In this document: one piece after another, positions 28,394 through 37,596 of the stretch
Layout of the letters: each line of letters opens with the position of its first letter
Numbering within the stretch: position 1 is the stretch's first letter
Source: UBA6059 sp965227155
GTDB taxonomy: Bacteria; Bacteroidota; Bacteroidia; Cytophagales; Cyclobacteriaceae
DNA: 64,000 nt
Assembly: GCA_965227155.1 (NCBI GenBank)
Contig: OZ245731.1
Span: 248,001-312,000, forward strand
Direction of reading: 5' to 3'
Notes under the pieces: generated by a model
Database searches by the model: none
Told to the model about the DNA's origin: nothing
What the model saw: the letters and a program-made list of their open reading frames with translations, nothing else
Program-made: the position numbers and the translations under genes

Positions 28394-29638
28394 TTGAACA
28401 AGAACAAGATAATAAATGATCCGGTATATGGCTTCATTACGATTCCCTCCGGATTGATTTTCGATATTATCCAACACCCATTCTTTCAGCGATTACGCAG
28501 GATCAAGCAATTGGGTTTAACAGATTATGTATACCCCGGTGCTTTGCATACCCGGTTTCATCATGCCATAGGTGCTATGCATTTGATGACCATCACTCTT
28601 GAAAACCTGCGTTACAAAGGCCATGATATATCCGATCAGGAGCTGGAAGCAGCTCAGGCAGCCATATTGCTACACGATATTGGCCATGGGCCTTTTTCAC
28701 ATACCCTGGAGTTTAATCTACTAAAGGGTATGACCCATGAAAGGCTTTCCTCGCTGCTCATTCACCGGCTCAATGATTTTTTTGGTGGTGCACTGGACCT
28801 GACCATTAAGATTTTCACCGACCAGTATGAGCGCCGCTTTTTTCATCAGCTGGTAGCCAGTCAGCTCGATATTGACAGATTGGACTATCTGAAGCGGGAT
28901 AGCTTTTTTACCGGTGTTTCTGAAGGCACCATAGGCGCAGACAGGATCATCAAGATGCTGGATGTGGTCGATGACCAGATCGTTGTAGAGGAAAAAGGTA
29001 TTTACAGCATAGAAAACTTTCTAAGTGCCCGCCGGCTAATGTACTGGCAGGTTTACCTGCATAAAACCGCTGTAAGTGCTGAGAAAATGCTCATTCTGCT
29101 CATAAAACGAGCGCGGCACCTTACACAATCCGGTGTGGAGGTCCAGGCTACACCACAGTTTAGCTTTTTCCTGGAAAGGGATATACAGCCAATGGATTTT
29201 GAAGAAGACCCGCAAATCATAGATGTGTTTTCTATGCTGGATGATACCGATATCTGGGCATCCATTAAATACTGGCTGAACCATAGCGATGATGTATTAA
29301 GCTTACTCAGCAGGCTAATCCTGGAACGAAAGCTCTTTCAGATTCAACTCAGTAATGATAAAATCAGTAAAGACACCATCGAATCGCTAAGGCAGCAAGT
29401 GGCCCTCAATTATGACCTCAATAAATCAGAAGCCAAATATTTAGTAGGCAAAGGTGCTGTTAGTAATGCTGCCTACATTTCAGAGGGAAAAACGATTAAG
29501 GTGCTCACCAAAAAAGGACAGATATTGGATGTGGCAAGTGCTACCGATTTGCCAAACATTAAGGCAATGAGCAAAATCGTTAAAAAACACTACCTATGCT
29601 GGCCTAAAGATATAGTTTTGCAAACAGGTAAGCAGTAA
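28394..29638 (+). CDS. HD-domain phosphohydrolase, dGTPase/SAMHD1-like
   Basis: A 414-residue protein starting NKNKIINDPVYGFI with a TTG codon at 28394; no in-frame ATG fits the conserved beginning. Metal ligands are visible: His in TRFHHAIGAMH, HD in ILLHDIGHGPFSH (about 95) and Asp in LDIDRLDYLKRD (about 160). The family includes dNTP triphosphohydrolases and related nucleotide phosphatases. It lies 32 bp upstream of lpxD on the same strand and probably leads or shares that operon. Physiological substrate not predictable from sequence. Confidence 0.88.
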   Translation: MNKNKIINDPVYGFITIPSGLIFDIIQHPFFQRLRRIKQLGLTDYVYPGALHTRFHHAIGAMHLMTITLENLRYKGHDISDQELEAAQAAILLHDIGHGPFSHTLEFNLLKGMTHERLSSLLIHRLNDFFGGALDLTIKIFTDQYERRFFHQLVASQLDIDRLDYLKRDSFFTGVSEGTIGADRIIKMLDVVDDQIVVEEKGIYSIENFLSARRLMYWQVYLHKTAVSAEKMLILLIKRARHLTQSGVEVQATPQFSFFLERDIQPMDFEEDPQIIDVFSMLDDTDIWASIKYWLNHSDDVLSLLSRLILERKLFQIQLSNDKISKDTIESLRQQVALNYDLNKSEAKYLVGKGAVSNAAYISEGKTIKVLTKKGQILDVASATDLPNIKAMSKIVKKHYLCWPKDIVLQTGKQ

Positions 29639-29670
29639 TATCATTTTTACTTCCCCTATAATTATTAAAT

Positions 29671-30714
29671 ATGGAATTCACACTGCAGCAAATTGCACAT
29701 ATACTTAATGGTGAACTGATTGGCGACCCGGCAGCCAGTGTACACACCGTAAGCAACATTGAAGAAGGCAAGCCAGGTAGTATTACATTTTTATCCAATC
29801 CTAAATATGAACCCCATATTTACGATACCGGAGCTACAGCAGTCATTGTAAAAAAGGATTTTAAGGGGAAGGAGAAGGTAAAAACAAATTTGATAGTCGT
29901 TGATGACCCTTATTTGAGCTTTACGGCATTGCTCGAGGAATACCATAAGCTCACCAGTTTCCAAAAGACAGGTATAGAGGAACCCAGTTATGTTGCTGAA
30001 GATGCTTCTGTGGGCAACAAAGTGTATAGAGGAGCTTTTTCTTATATAGGTAGTAAAGCTAAAATTGGTGATAATGTAAAAATTTATCCCCAGGTCCACA
30101 TCGGTGACAATGTAGAAATCGGGGATAATACCATTATCTATGCCGGTGTGAAGATTTACAGCAATGTGAAGATTGGGAGCCATTGTGTTATCCAGTCGGG
30201 AGCCGTGATCGGTAGCGATGGATTTGGGTTCGCTCCTCAGCCTGATGGCACTTACAAGACGATACCACAGATTGGCCAGGTTATCATAGGTAACCATGTA
30301 GATATAGGTGCCAATACTGTAATTGACCGGGCTACTTTTGAGGCCACCATCATCCGGGATGGTGTAAAGCTGGATAATCTTATCCAGATTGCCCACAACG
30401 TAGAGATTAGCGAAAATACTGTGGTTGCTGCTCAGGCAGGTATTTCAGGTTCTGCGAAGATTGGTAAAAACGTGACCATAGCCGGTCAGGTGGGTATAGT
30501 TGGACACCTGAGTGTGGCCGATAAAACCATAATTGCAGCGCAATCAGGTATTTCAAAAGACACCAAATCCGGTGAAATTCTATTGGGAAGTCCAGCTTTT
30601 GATATGCGGGATGCCAAGAAGTCATTCATCGTATACCGCAAGCTTCCCGAATTGATGAAGCGCGTTCAGGAACTTGAACAAAAAATTCTAAATTTGCCCA
30701 CTGTTAAAGAATAG
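29671..30714 (+). CDS. lpxD: UDP-3-O-(3-hydroxyacyl)glucosamine N-acyltransferase LpxD
   Basis: A 347-residue protein of typical length. The N-terminal uridine-binding domain (1 to about 100; FTLQQIAHILNGELIGDP, GSITFLSNPKY) is followed by a left-handed parallel beta helix of hexapeptide repeats (about 105-310) and a helical C-terminus. The catalytic His is in NLIQIAHNVEI (about 239). It adds the second acyl chain to the lipid A precursor in the cytoplasm, third step of the Raetz pathway. One base separates it from lpxC/fabZ, which indicates translational coupling. Confidence 0.97.
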   Translation: MEFTLQQIAHILNGELIGDPAASVHTVSNIEEGKPGSITFLSNPKYEPHIYDTGATAVIVKKDFKGKEKVKTNLIVVDDPYLSFTALLEEYHKLTSFQKTGIEEPSYVAEDASVGNKVYRGAFSYIGSKAKIGDNVKIYPQVHIGDNVEIGDNTIIYAGVKIYSNVKIGSHCVIQSGAVIGSDGFGFAPQPDGTYKTIPQIGQVIIGNHVDIGANTVIDRATFEATIIRDGVKLDNLIQIAHNVEISENTVVAAQAGISGSAKIGKNVTIAGQVGIVGHLSVADKTIIAAQSGISKDTKSGEILLGSPAFDMRDAKKSFIVYRKLPELMKRVQELEQKILNLPTVKE

Positions 30715-30715
30715 C

Positions 30716-32110
30716 ATGAAAATTTATCAGCAAACAGTTGCAAAACCCATAACCGTAACGGGTGTGGGGCTTCACACCGGTGAAACCTCTAACATGACCT
30801 TCACCCCGGCCCAGCCCAATCATGGTATCAAATTTCAGCGGATTGACCTTGAAGGCCAGCCAATTATTGATGCTGATGTTGATAATGTGGTGGACACCTC
30901 CAGAGGCACTACCCTTGAGCAAAATAACGCACGTATACATACCGTAGAACACACGCTGGCTGCACTGGTAGGTTTGGAGATAGACAACTGTCTCATTCAG
31001 ATAGATGGGCCTGAACCCCCAATTATGGATGGTAGCTCCATTAAGTTTATCGAGGCTATTCTGGCTGGTGGTGTTGAGGAACAAAATGCACAGAGAAACT
31101 TTTTTGAAGTTCCTGAGAGCGTTTTTCATCGAGACAAATCCAAGGATGTTGAGCTTGCCGCCCTGCCGCTAGATGATTATCGCATTACCGTAATGGTGGA
31201 CTATAACTCACCTGTGCTTGGTAGTCAGCATGCCTCACTTAATGACATTTCTGAATTTAAAGATGAATTTTCTGGTTGCAGAACTTTCTGCTTTCTGCAT
31301 GAACTTGAAGCACTTTACAAAAACAATCTGATCAAGGGTGGCGATCTCGACAATGCCATCGTGATTGTGGATAGAGTAGTAGAGGAAAATGAGTTGGCCG
31401 ACTTGTCCAAAATGTTGGGTAAGCCTAAGGTAGAGGTGAAAGAAGAAGGCATTTTGAATAACGTGGAGCTGCGCTTCAAAAATGAGCCTGCCCGCCATAA
31501 ACTGCTGGATGTAGTGGGCGACCTTGCTCTGGTAGGAAGGCCCCTTAAAGCTCAAATTTTAGCTGCCAGACCGGGCCATGCCGCCAACGTAGCTTTCGCT
31601 AAGAAGCTAAAGCGGCTCATGGAATCCAAAACCAAAAGCAATGTACCGGCCTATGATCCAAAATTGCCGGCTGTTATCGATATCAATAAAATTACCAACA
31701 TTCTTCCCCATCGCTACCCTTTCCTATTGATCGACAAGGTCTTTCATTTGGATGAAAAAAATGTAGCAGGGGTAAAAAATGTCACCTTCAATGAGCCTTT
31801 CTTTCAGGGGCATTTCCCAGGGAATCCGGTTATGCCCGGCGTGCTTCAGATAGAGGCCATGGCACAAGTAGGTGGAATTTTGGTGCTCAACACTGTACCT
31901 GACCCGGAAAATTACTGGGCTTATTTTTTAGGTATAGAAGGCTTTAAATGGCGCAAAATGGTCGTACCTGGCGACACCCTTGTCATCAAATGCGAATTGC
32001 TGGCCCCTATACGCCGAGGGATCGCCAAAATGAAAGGTTCTGCCTATGTAGGCTCTACCTTAGTCTGTGAGGGAACCATGATGGCCAGCATTGTAAAAAA
32101 AGACGCATGA
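30716..32110 (+). CDS. lpxC/fabZ: Bifunctional LpxC deacetylase/FabZ dehydratase fusion
   Basis: A 464-residue fusion. The LpxC part (1 to about 300) has VGLHTGE, the zinc His in HTVEHTLAAL, DGSS, and the second zinc site with catalytic residues in ARHKLLDVVGDLALVG. The FabZ part (about 315-464) has LPHRYPFLLIDKV, the hotdog active-site His in FFQGHFPGNPVMPGVLQIEA and a Glu in the same helix. LpxC removes the acetyl group from UDP-acyl-GlcNAc, the committed step of lipid A synthesis; FabZ dehydrates 3-hydroxyacyl-ACP, which competes for the same acyl pool. This fusion is common in Bacteroidota. The stop overlaps the lpxA start (ATGA). Confidence 0.97.
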   Translation: MKIYQQTVAKPITVTGVGLHTGETSNMTFTPAQPNHGIKFQRIDLEGQPIIDADVDNVVDTSRGTTLEQNNARIHTVEHTLAALVGLEIDNCLIQIDGPEPPIMDGSSIKFIEAILAGGVEEQNAQRNFFEVPESVFHRDKSKDVELAALPLDDYRITVMVDYNSPVLGSQHASLNDISEFKDEFSGCRTFCFLHELEALYKNNLIKGGDLDNAIVIVDRVVEENELADLSKMLGKPKVEVKEEGILNNVELRFKNEPARHKLLDVVGDLALVGRPLKAQILAARPGHAANVAFAKKLKRLMESKTKSNVPAYDPKLPAVIDINKITNILPHRYPFLLIDKVFHLDEKNVAGVKNVTFNEPFFQGHFPGNPVMPGVLQIEAMAQVGGILVLNTVPDPENYWAYFLGIEGFKWRKMVVPGDTLVIKCELLAPIRRGIAKMKGSAYVGSTLVCEGTMMASIVKKDA

Positions 32111-32886
32111 ACCAATCCCTGATTTCTATACATCCTGATGCCAAAATTGCTGACAATGTGAGCATTGGTGATTTCACTAAGATTTATGGAGATGTGGAAA
32201 TTGGTGAAGGAACGGTCATCGGCTCCAATGTGGTCATTATGGATGGCGCCAGGATTGGGAAAAATGTAAAAATCTATCCCGGGGCTGTCATTTCTGCTGA
32301 ACCGCAAGATCTGAAATACAATGGTGAAAAAACTACTGCCGAGGTGGGAGACAATACAGTCATCAGAGAATGTGTAACGATCAATAAAGGCACTGTCGAC
32401 CGAAATAAAACAGTGATCGGCAGCAATTGTCTACTCATGGCTTACGTTCATGTAGGGCATGACTGCCATATTGGTGATCATTGCATCATAGCTAATCTTG
32501 TGCAGCTGGCAGGTCATATTACCGTAGAAGACTATGCCAGGATTGGCGGCGCTGTTGCTGTACATCAGTTTGTGAAAATAGGTGCTCACGTGATGGTGGC
32601 CGGCGGTTCTTTGGTCAGTAAAGACGTGCCCCCCTATACTACTGCCGGCAGAAAGCCGCTGAGCTATTGCGGCATCAATAGCATAGGCCTGCGCAGAAGA
32701 GGGTTTACCAGCGAAAAGATCAATGAAATACAGGAAATCTATCGCAATCTTTACCTCAGAGGTTTAAACAACACGCGCGCCCTGGACATGATTAGCGTAG
32801 AGCTGCCCCCTTCAAAAGAAAGGGATGAAATCATCAATTTCGTAAAGAATAGTGACCGGGGCATCATGAAAGGCTATGTGAAATAA
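32107..32886 (+). CDS. lpxA: Acyl-ACP--UDP-N-acetylglucosamine O-acyltransferase LpxA
   Basis: A 259-residue protein of standard length, made of hexapeptide beta-helix repeats followed by a C-terminal helical region (about 190-259). The catalytic His lies in AYVHVGHDCHIGDHC, and GGAVAVHQFVKIG is also conserved. It performs the first acylation of lipid A synthesis in the cytoplasm. Together with lpxD and lpxC/fabZ it completes a three-gene block for the first three steps. The ABC ATPase start follows by 3 bp. Confidence 0.97.
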   Translation: MNQSLISIHPDAKIADNVSIGDFTKIYGDVEIGEGTVIGSNVVIMDGARIGKNVKIYPGAVISAEPQDLKYNGEKTTAEVGDNTVIRECVTINKGTVDRNKTVIGSNCLLMAYVHVGHDCHIGDHCIIANLVQLAGHITVEDYARIGGAVAVHQFVKIGAHVMVAGGSLVSKDVPPYTTAGRKPLSYCGINSIGLRRRGFTSEKINEIQEIYRNLYLRGLNNTRALDMISVELPPSKERDEIINFVKNSDRGIMKGYVK

Positions 32887-32889
32887 GGG

Positions 32890-33507
32890 ATGGAGATTGT
32901 CCTTACAAATGCCAGCAAAAGATATATCAACCAATGGATCTTTAAAGATCTAACCCATACCTTCCCTCATAATTGCAATACTGCAATAGTCGGTCCTAAC
33001 GGCAGTGGAAAATCTACCCTGATCAAAGTGTTAAGTGGCCTGGAGATCCTTTCCAAAGGCACAGTCGCCTATATCAATAATGATAAGGAAATCGCCATCG
33101 AGGAGAGCTTTAGGCAAATAAGCTATTGTGCACCCTATCAGGAATTGGTGGAAGAGTTTACATTGAGGGAAATATTGACCTTCCATAAGAAATTCAGAAA
33201 TGCGCCAAATTTTGAAACAATAGAGGCGCTGGCTGAAAATATCCAACTCAAAGCGGCGTTAGACAAAAAGATTATCCAGTTTTCGTCGGGCATGAAACAA
33301 AGGGTAAAGCTGGGATTGGCGTTGCATTTTGATGCTGCGGTCACTTACCTGGATGAACCCACATCAAATCTAGACAAAACGGGAATAGCCTGGTATGAGT
33401 CCCTCATCGAAAAGGTGAAAGACAGCAGAAGTATTATTGTAGCTTCTAATCAGGAAAACGAATATGCCTTTTGTGACCAAAAGCTTGAAATGTTTTTAGA
33501 AAAGTGA
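32890..33507 (+). CDS. ABC transporter ATPase subunit, lone
   Basis: A 205-residue single ATPase domain: Walker A GPNGSGKSTLIKVLSG (about 36-51), Q-loop region around YCAPYQELVEEFTLREIL, signature FSSGMKQRVKLGLAL, a weakened form of LSGGQ, and Walker B AVTYLDEPTS. It is read directly after lpxA with 3 bp between and may share its transcript. No permease gene lies next to it, so the partner is elsewhere or the protein acts without one. The target is unknown; a link to cell-envelope biogenesis is suggested only by position. Confidence 0.88.
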   Translation: MEIVLTNASKRYINQWIFKDLTHTFPHNCNTAIVGPNGSGKSTLIKVLSGLEILSKGTVAYINNDKEIAIEESFRQISYCAPYQELVEEFTLREILTFHKKFRNAPNFETIEALAENIQLKAALDKKIIQFSSGMKQRVKLGLALHFDAAVTYLDEPTSNLDKTGIAWYESLIEKVKDSRSIIVASNQENEYAFCDQKLEMFLEK

Positions 33508-33561
33508 AATTAGTGCTTGGAAAAATTAAACTTAGCATTAGGTACAAAACGCAAAAAAATT

Positions 33562-33569
33562 TATTTTTG
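33562..33569 (+). promoter_or_regulatory. Candidate -7 promoter box (TATTTTTG)
   Basis: Fits the TAnnTTTG consensus for Bacteroidota, about 47 bp before the lipoprotein ATG at 33617, in an A/T-rich gap. The -33 element is not clear (a TTA at about 33538). It would give the lipoprotein gene its own transcript, separate from the lipid A operon. Confidence 0.4.
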
Positions 33570-33616
33570 ATAGGATTTAATCAAATTTTAGTCTAACCAA
33601 CACAAACACACACAAC

Positions 33617-34096
33617 ATGAAAAAGTTTTTGAACGTATTAACTGCCATTTCTATTCTATCCCTGGTTGTATTTATCAGCTGCGGTGGTAGCGATGGAGAT
33701 GGTGATGGAGGTACTGATCCAGTACTTTCTCCAGAGGCTGAGCAGGCTGCATTGCTTGTAGCAGGTGGCGCTTCCTGGACCTTAAACGCTGGTAGCGGCG
33801 CAGTAACCGTAGATGGCGTAAATTCAGAAGACTGGAACAACTTCAGCCTTACCTTCACCGGAGATGAGAACGGTGGTAGCTTTAGCACATCTAACTCAGC
33901 TTCTCCTTTGGTATGGCCTGCCAGTGGTACCTGGGATTTTAACAATTCTACCACTTCTATTCTTAGAAATGACGGTGTAGTAATGACAGTAAATGTTACC
34001 GAAACACAGCTTACACTTTCATTCACTATCGAAGAAGAAGGAAGCGGACGTATACAGGGATTTGGCGGTAGCTGGGTATTCAGACTAGGCAACTAA
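33617..34096 (+). CDS. Small Gly/Ser-rich lipoprotein of unknown function
   Basis: A 159-residue protein with a classical lipoprotein signal (Cys22 in FISC), followed by an acidic spacer GGSDGDGDGGTDP, the kind of sequence linked to surface export of Bacteroidota lipoproteins. The mature part (about 40-159) looks all-beta: SWTLNAGSGAVTVDGV, NNFSLTFTGDENGGSFST, GTWDFNNST, a lipocalin-like pattern, and ends in GSWVFRLGN. It has its own promoter candidate and strong terminator. The frame is intact. Function unknown. Confidence 0.8.
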   Translation: MKKFLNVLTAISILSLVVFISCGGSDGDGDGGTDPVLSPEAEQAALLVAGGASWTLNAGSGAVTVDGVNSEDWNNFSLTFTGDENGGSFSTSNSASPLVWPASGTWDFNNSTTSILRNDGVVMTVNVTETQLTLSFTIEEEGSGRIQGFGGSWVFRLGN

Positions 34097-34121
34097 AATA
34101 GCAACCCACAAAGAATATGGA

Positions 34122-34148
34122 CCCTGTTCTTACGAACAGGGTTTTTTT
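34122..34148 (+). terminator. Rho-independent terminator after the lipoprotein gene
   Basis: A perfect 8-bp stem CCCTGTTC/GAACAGGG with loop TTAC, followed directly by seven T. It starts 25 bp after the stop at 34096. Confidence 0.93.
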
Positions 34149-34484
34149 ATGTCCTTTAATCTCAATCGAGTACACTACCAATAGATTGAGTAGGCACGAG
34201 TTATCACCCCCATCAACACCACAAACAGTAATACAATTGATCAATACGCTCAGATTTTCAGGCCTAGCACTCTACAGGCTTTGTCAAATAAGGCTCATCC
34301 CAAAATGATACTATCTTCAGAAAAAGTGGATTAACGCATCAAATCATAATTGATACCCGACTATCAAAATGAATCCTGAGAGGTTTTGGTTCAAAATAAG
34401 TCGGATTAGCATTCCAAATAGTGTCCAATAACAATACATGAGAGCTAAAAACTTTGGGTAATCAGGTGCACCTAATTATAACAG
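34149..34484. other. Gene-free stretch of 336 bp
   Basis: Lies between the terminator of the small lipoprotein and the end of the minus-strand nuclease gene. No convincing reading frame, RNA fold or repeat was found. A 7-bp inverted repeat (CTCAATC 34161-34167, GATTGAG 34184-34190) is too weak to name. Confidence 0.5.
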
Positions 34485-37400
34485 CTATATCCTGTTGATT
34501 ATTACACGCCTGACCTCTTGACCTGATGTAGAATTTATATGGAGTAAATAAACGCCAGTGTTGAGGTTACTCAAATCAATACTTTTAAGGTTACCTTCAT
34601 AATTAGCTATCGCCTGACCAGTATTTGAATAGACTCGTACCGATTTCACTCGATCAAATCCACCGAAATTGATTATGCCTTTAGATGGGTTTGGATAAAT
34701 TAAAACCGACGACTCCTTAACTCCTTCATTTACTGACAGGATTGTCTCTCCTGAAAGTGCAAACCGTGCTTCCACTGGGAAATGATCAGAAGTGGTGGTA
34801 TTGTAATCGGGTATATCTGCATATGGGATGATTACTCTTTCTGCTCCTATAATATGATCTTCAAACATTTGTTGATTGATGATGATATGATCTATCATAG
34901 TTGGTGAGGAAACAAAAGAGCGCATGCCAGCTTCACTCAATGGCATGGAAACGCCACGGTAATTGTCTGAATCTGATATAAATTTAATATAGCTTGATTC
35001 GCCATTTTCTGGCACCGTGGGTTCAGATACAGGTGACACAGTTCGTAGAATGTCGTCATTAAAATCACCCAACAGAATAATGCTCTTGTCTTCATAATAT
35101 TCCTGCAATGAATCATAAAGCACTTCTACATCATATTTTCTCAATTGATAGCGGGGTAGATTTTCTGATTCACCTCCACCATTAGATCTGGCATGAATAT
35201 TAATAAGCGTCAATTCTCTTTCTTTATTACCGATTGTAGCCTTAATATCCATTGCAAATGGAAGTCTTCCACTTGCCCAGAATAAGTTTGTGTTGGTCAG
35301 AGGGTAATCTGTCAGGTTTTCTTCATCTAGGTTTTCGAACAAAACTCTTGTGCTGAGGGTATCTACCGTTGATCTCTTGAATAGAAAACCTAGCTTTTGT
35401 GCTGATTCAAAATTACCCGCCGGTTGGCTAAAGGCAGGTGATAATACACCTCCATATTCTTGTAGTTCAGCCACCATGAAATTCCACGTAGTAATAGAGG
35501 TAATCTCCTGAAATGCATAAACGTCAGCATCCAAAGCTTCAACAAGATCCCGAACTCTTCTTCTTTGCAAATCAATATTAGGTGTGGTCGCATTTACAGG
35601 ATCACCAAACCATTCGACATTCCAGGTTACTACATCAAATGTCTCAGCTTTCCCGATAGAAGTATGATTAAAATACCCAAAGGTGGTATCTTCTATGCCT
35701 TCAGTGGAAAGTGTAATGCTTCCAGCTTGTGCCAATACAGATGCATCATTGCTTGCAGTCATCCTGGTATTGATATCAAGTATCCCAGACGCTGAAAAAT
35801 CTTCTTCATTAATCGTTAGTTGAGAAGAAAAATTATCAGCAAGGGCCAATTCTATGCCAGGGTCTGGAGTCAGGGTGACCGGAGAGGATAAATTAGAGGC
35901 AGTAATGGTGATAGTCCTTGTATCAGAGGTCTGCCCGGGAGCTAAAACACCAAAATGGAAATCCTTTATTGACCAATCACTTATAGTAAAGACCGGAGCT
36001 GGACTTTGGTCACTTGCATATAGTTGAAAATTATCTACCATCCACTCAGCAGCACCATTTTCTTCGGGTATTGACTCATAAATAATGGCAATTGAAATAG
36101 AGTCTGCTCCCATAGAGGTTACATTGGTCTCTCCGGTAGAATGCCATATGCCTGTTTCCAAAGGAAGAGAGGTTGATATTTCTACCCAGCTAAATTTATC
36201 GTCGGTAGGAGCAGCAGACCTGTCATAGTTATTGGAGGCAAAGACTCGTAGCATTGGCGTACCATTGGCAAAAAATGATCTGCTTTCAAATTGCATTATT
36301 AAAAATTGATTTGCTTCTAGCGCATCTAGCGCAACCGGTGGGCTAATTAACCAGGTTCTGTTTTCACGAGCTCCCCCACTAAAACCATTCATTCTGACAG
36401 AATATGGATTGTCTGCGTATTGGTTCTCTTCCGTAATATTCCAATTTTGGTCTCCAACTTCCTGAAACCTTTGCCAATCAGGTAAAACAAAAAAGTTGCT
36501 ATTGTCAAAATTTTCTGCGTAAGGCAAACCTATACTTTGACCAGCTAGCAGTGCGCTAAGCTGAATAGATTGATTTGGGGAAAGATTAAAAAGTAAACTC
36601 CCTTCTACATTTCCACCAATACTTTGTACTGGAGCCGCAAATCTTACATAAACAATAAAGTCACTAGCTGTTTCTTGCGGATCAAAGCGTACGGTACTTG
36701 AGTAAGCTCCGTCAATAGTTTTAGCCACTTCAAAGTATTCGGTAGCGCTTATTTCCAATAAAGCATTGGTGTTTATACCATCAATAGAAAGTGTTTCCGG
36801 AGTTGAAAAACCATTAAGGTTTGTGAGTGTATTGAAATTTATTTGGTTAGTTGAGAGATTTAATGATATGATCTCAATCTCACCAGTAACCCGAATGTTG
36901 TCGAAACGATTATTCCCTGTAGGAGAACTGGCCCCGTTCACAATACAGCGAATACCAAGAAGCTCAGTATTGTCAAAGGCGCTAAGGTCAATGGTTCGTA
37001 GTTCATAATCGGAGGTTATTCCAGAAAATTCTGAGACCTGAACCCAATCATCTCCATTAGCAGATGCAAACCATGTCTGAGTTTGAAAACCGGAACTAGT
37101 TCCTCTTGTAGCGTAAGACAAAGTCAAATTCTGATATCCACGGGTATCAAGACTAAACTGGAAATGATTGCCATTTTCTTTCTCCCCCTGGGGTACAAAA
37201 CTGCCGCCAGATTGGCTTACGCTGAAGCCTGTAAGGTCTGCGTCTGATCCTGCAAAAGAAGTGACTGGTCGATCGCCTTCATTGCTAAAAGTATAGGTTA
37301 TTTCAGCTTCTCCTTCATTCGCTGGAATACTGCCGGTCCATGGAGCGTTTCCCTGTGGTCGGTCAGACTGATTAAAATTCCATAGTACCAGACTGCTTCG

Positions 37401-37496
37401 GTCTTGTGTGTAGCCAGTATGGCTGATGAACAGACAAATCAGGGCGTAGAAAATTGTATTAAAAGATTTTGCGGAATTGGACCAGCTCATTTTCAT
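34485..37496 (-). CDS. Large T9SS-secreted endonuclease/exonuclease/phosphatase-family protein
   Basis: A 1003-residue protein with a signal peptide (1 to about 30). The first part has a lectin-like sandwich (about 35-205), a linker region and a choice-of-anchor-J-like domain (about 325-495; LPYAENFDNS, WLISPPVALD, AEWMVDNFQLY). The EEP catalytic domain (about 610-900) shows VVTWNVEWFGDP, VYAFQEIT, LINIHARSNG, ILLGDFNDD, MIDHIIINQQ and TTSDHFPVEA, all core metal and catalytic motifs. The C-terminus (about 925-1003; VLIYPNPSKGIINFGG to the end) is a type A T9SS sorting domain. So it is exported and anchored or released by the type IX system that PorX (26791-28353) is known to regulate in other species. 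Probable extracellular DNase or phosphodiesterase; substrate inferred. Confidence 0.9.
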   Translation of the reverse strand: MKMSWSNSAKSFNTIFYALICLFISHTGYTQDRSSLVLWNFNQSDRPQGNAPWTGSIPANEGEAEITYTFSNEGDRPVTSFAGSDADLTGFSVSQSGGSFVPQGEKENGNHFQFSLDTRGYQNLTLSYATRGTSSGFQTQTWFASANGDDWVQVSEFSGITSDYELRTIDLSAFDNTELLGIRCIVNGASSPTGNNRFDNIRVTGEIEIISLNLSTNQINFNTLTNLNGFSTPETLSIDGINTNALLEISATEYFEVAKTIDGAYSSTVRFDPQETASDFIVYVRFAAPVQSIGGNVEGSLLFNLSPNQSIQLSALLAGQSIGLPYAENFDNSNFFVLPDWQRFQEVGDQNWNITEENQYADNPYSVRMNGFSGGARENRTWLISPPVALDALEANQFLIMQFESRSFFANGTPMLRVFASNNYDRSAAPTDDKFSWVEISTSLPLETGIWHSTGETNVTSMGADSISIAIIYESIPEENGAAEWMVDNFQLYASDQSPAPVFTISDWSIKDFHFGVLAPGQTSDTRTITITASNLSSPVTLTPDPGIELALADNFSSQLTINEEDFSASGILDINTRMTASNDASVLAQAGSITLSTEGIEDTTFGYFNHTSIGKAETFDVVTWNVEWFGDPVNATTPNIDLQRRRVRDLVEALDADVYAFQEITSITTWNFMVAELQEYGGVLSPAFSQPAGNFESAQKLGFLFKRSTVDTLSTRVLFENLDEENLTDYPLTNTNLFWASGRLPFAMDIKATIGNKERELTLINIHARSNGGGESENLPRYQLRKYDVEVLYDSLQEYYEDKSIILLGDFNDDILRTVSPVSEPTVPENGESSYIKFISDSDNYRGVSMPLSEAGMRSFVSSPTMIDHIIINQQMFEDHIIGAERVIIPYADIPDYNTTTSDHFPVEARFALSGETILSVNEGVKESSVLIYPNPSKGIINFGGFDRVKSVRVYSNTGQAIANYEGNLKSIDLSNLNTGVYLLHINSTSGQEVRRVIINRI

Positions 37497-37533
37497 CTCG
37501 GATTATTAATAAAAGTATTAAGGTGATAAATGT

Positions 37534-37565
37534 AAAAACCCGAGACAAATATGCCTCGGGTTTTT
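37534..37565 (-). terminator. Terminator between fasciclin and nuclease genes
   Basis: An 11-bp perfect inverted repeat, AAAAACCCGAG/CTCGGGTTTTT, with a 10-base loop. The minus strand reads a GC-rich stem then five T, 32 bp after the fasciclin stop. It would let the nuclease gene be transcribed at a lower level than, or separately from, the upstream genes. Confidence 0.85.
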
Positions 37566-37596
37566 GAATTACTTTATGAATTAGTGATGAATAGGA

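Noticed and set aside
29791..30396. Minus-strand reading frame of 201 residues
   Set aside because: Fully inside lpxD on the other strand; its composition mirrors the hexapeptide repeats.
34161..34190. Inverted repeat CTCAATC/GATTGAG in the gene-free stretch
   Set aside because: A short stem with a 16-base loop and no nearby gene start or T-run; expected by chance in this base composition.
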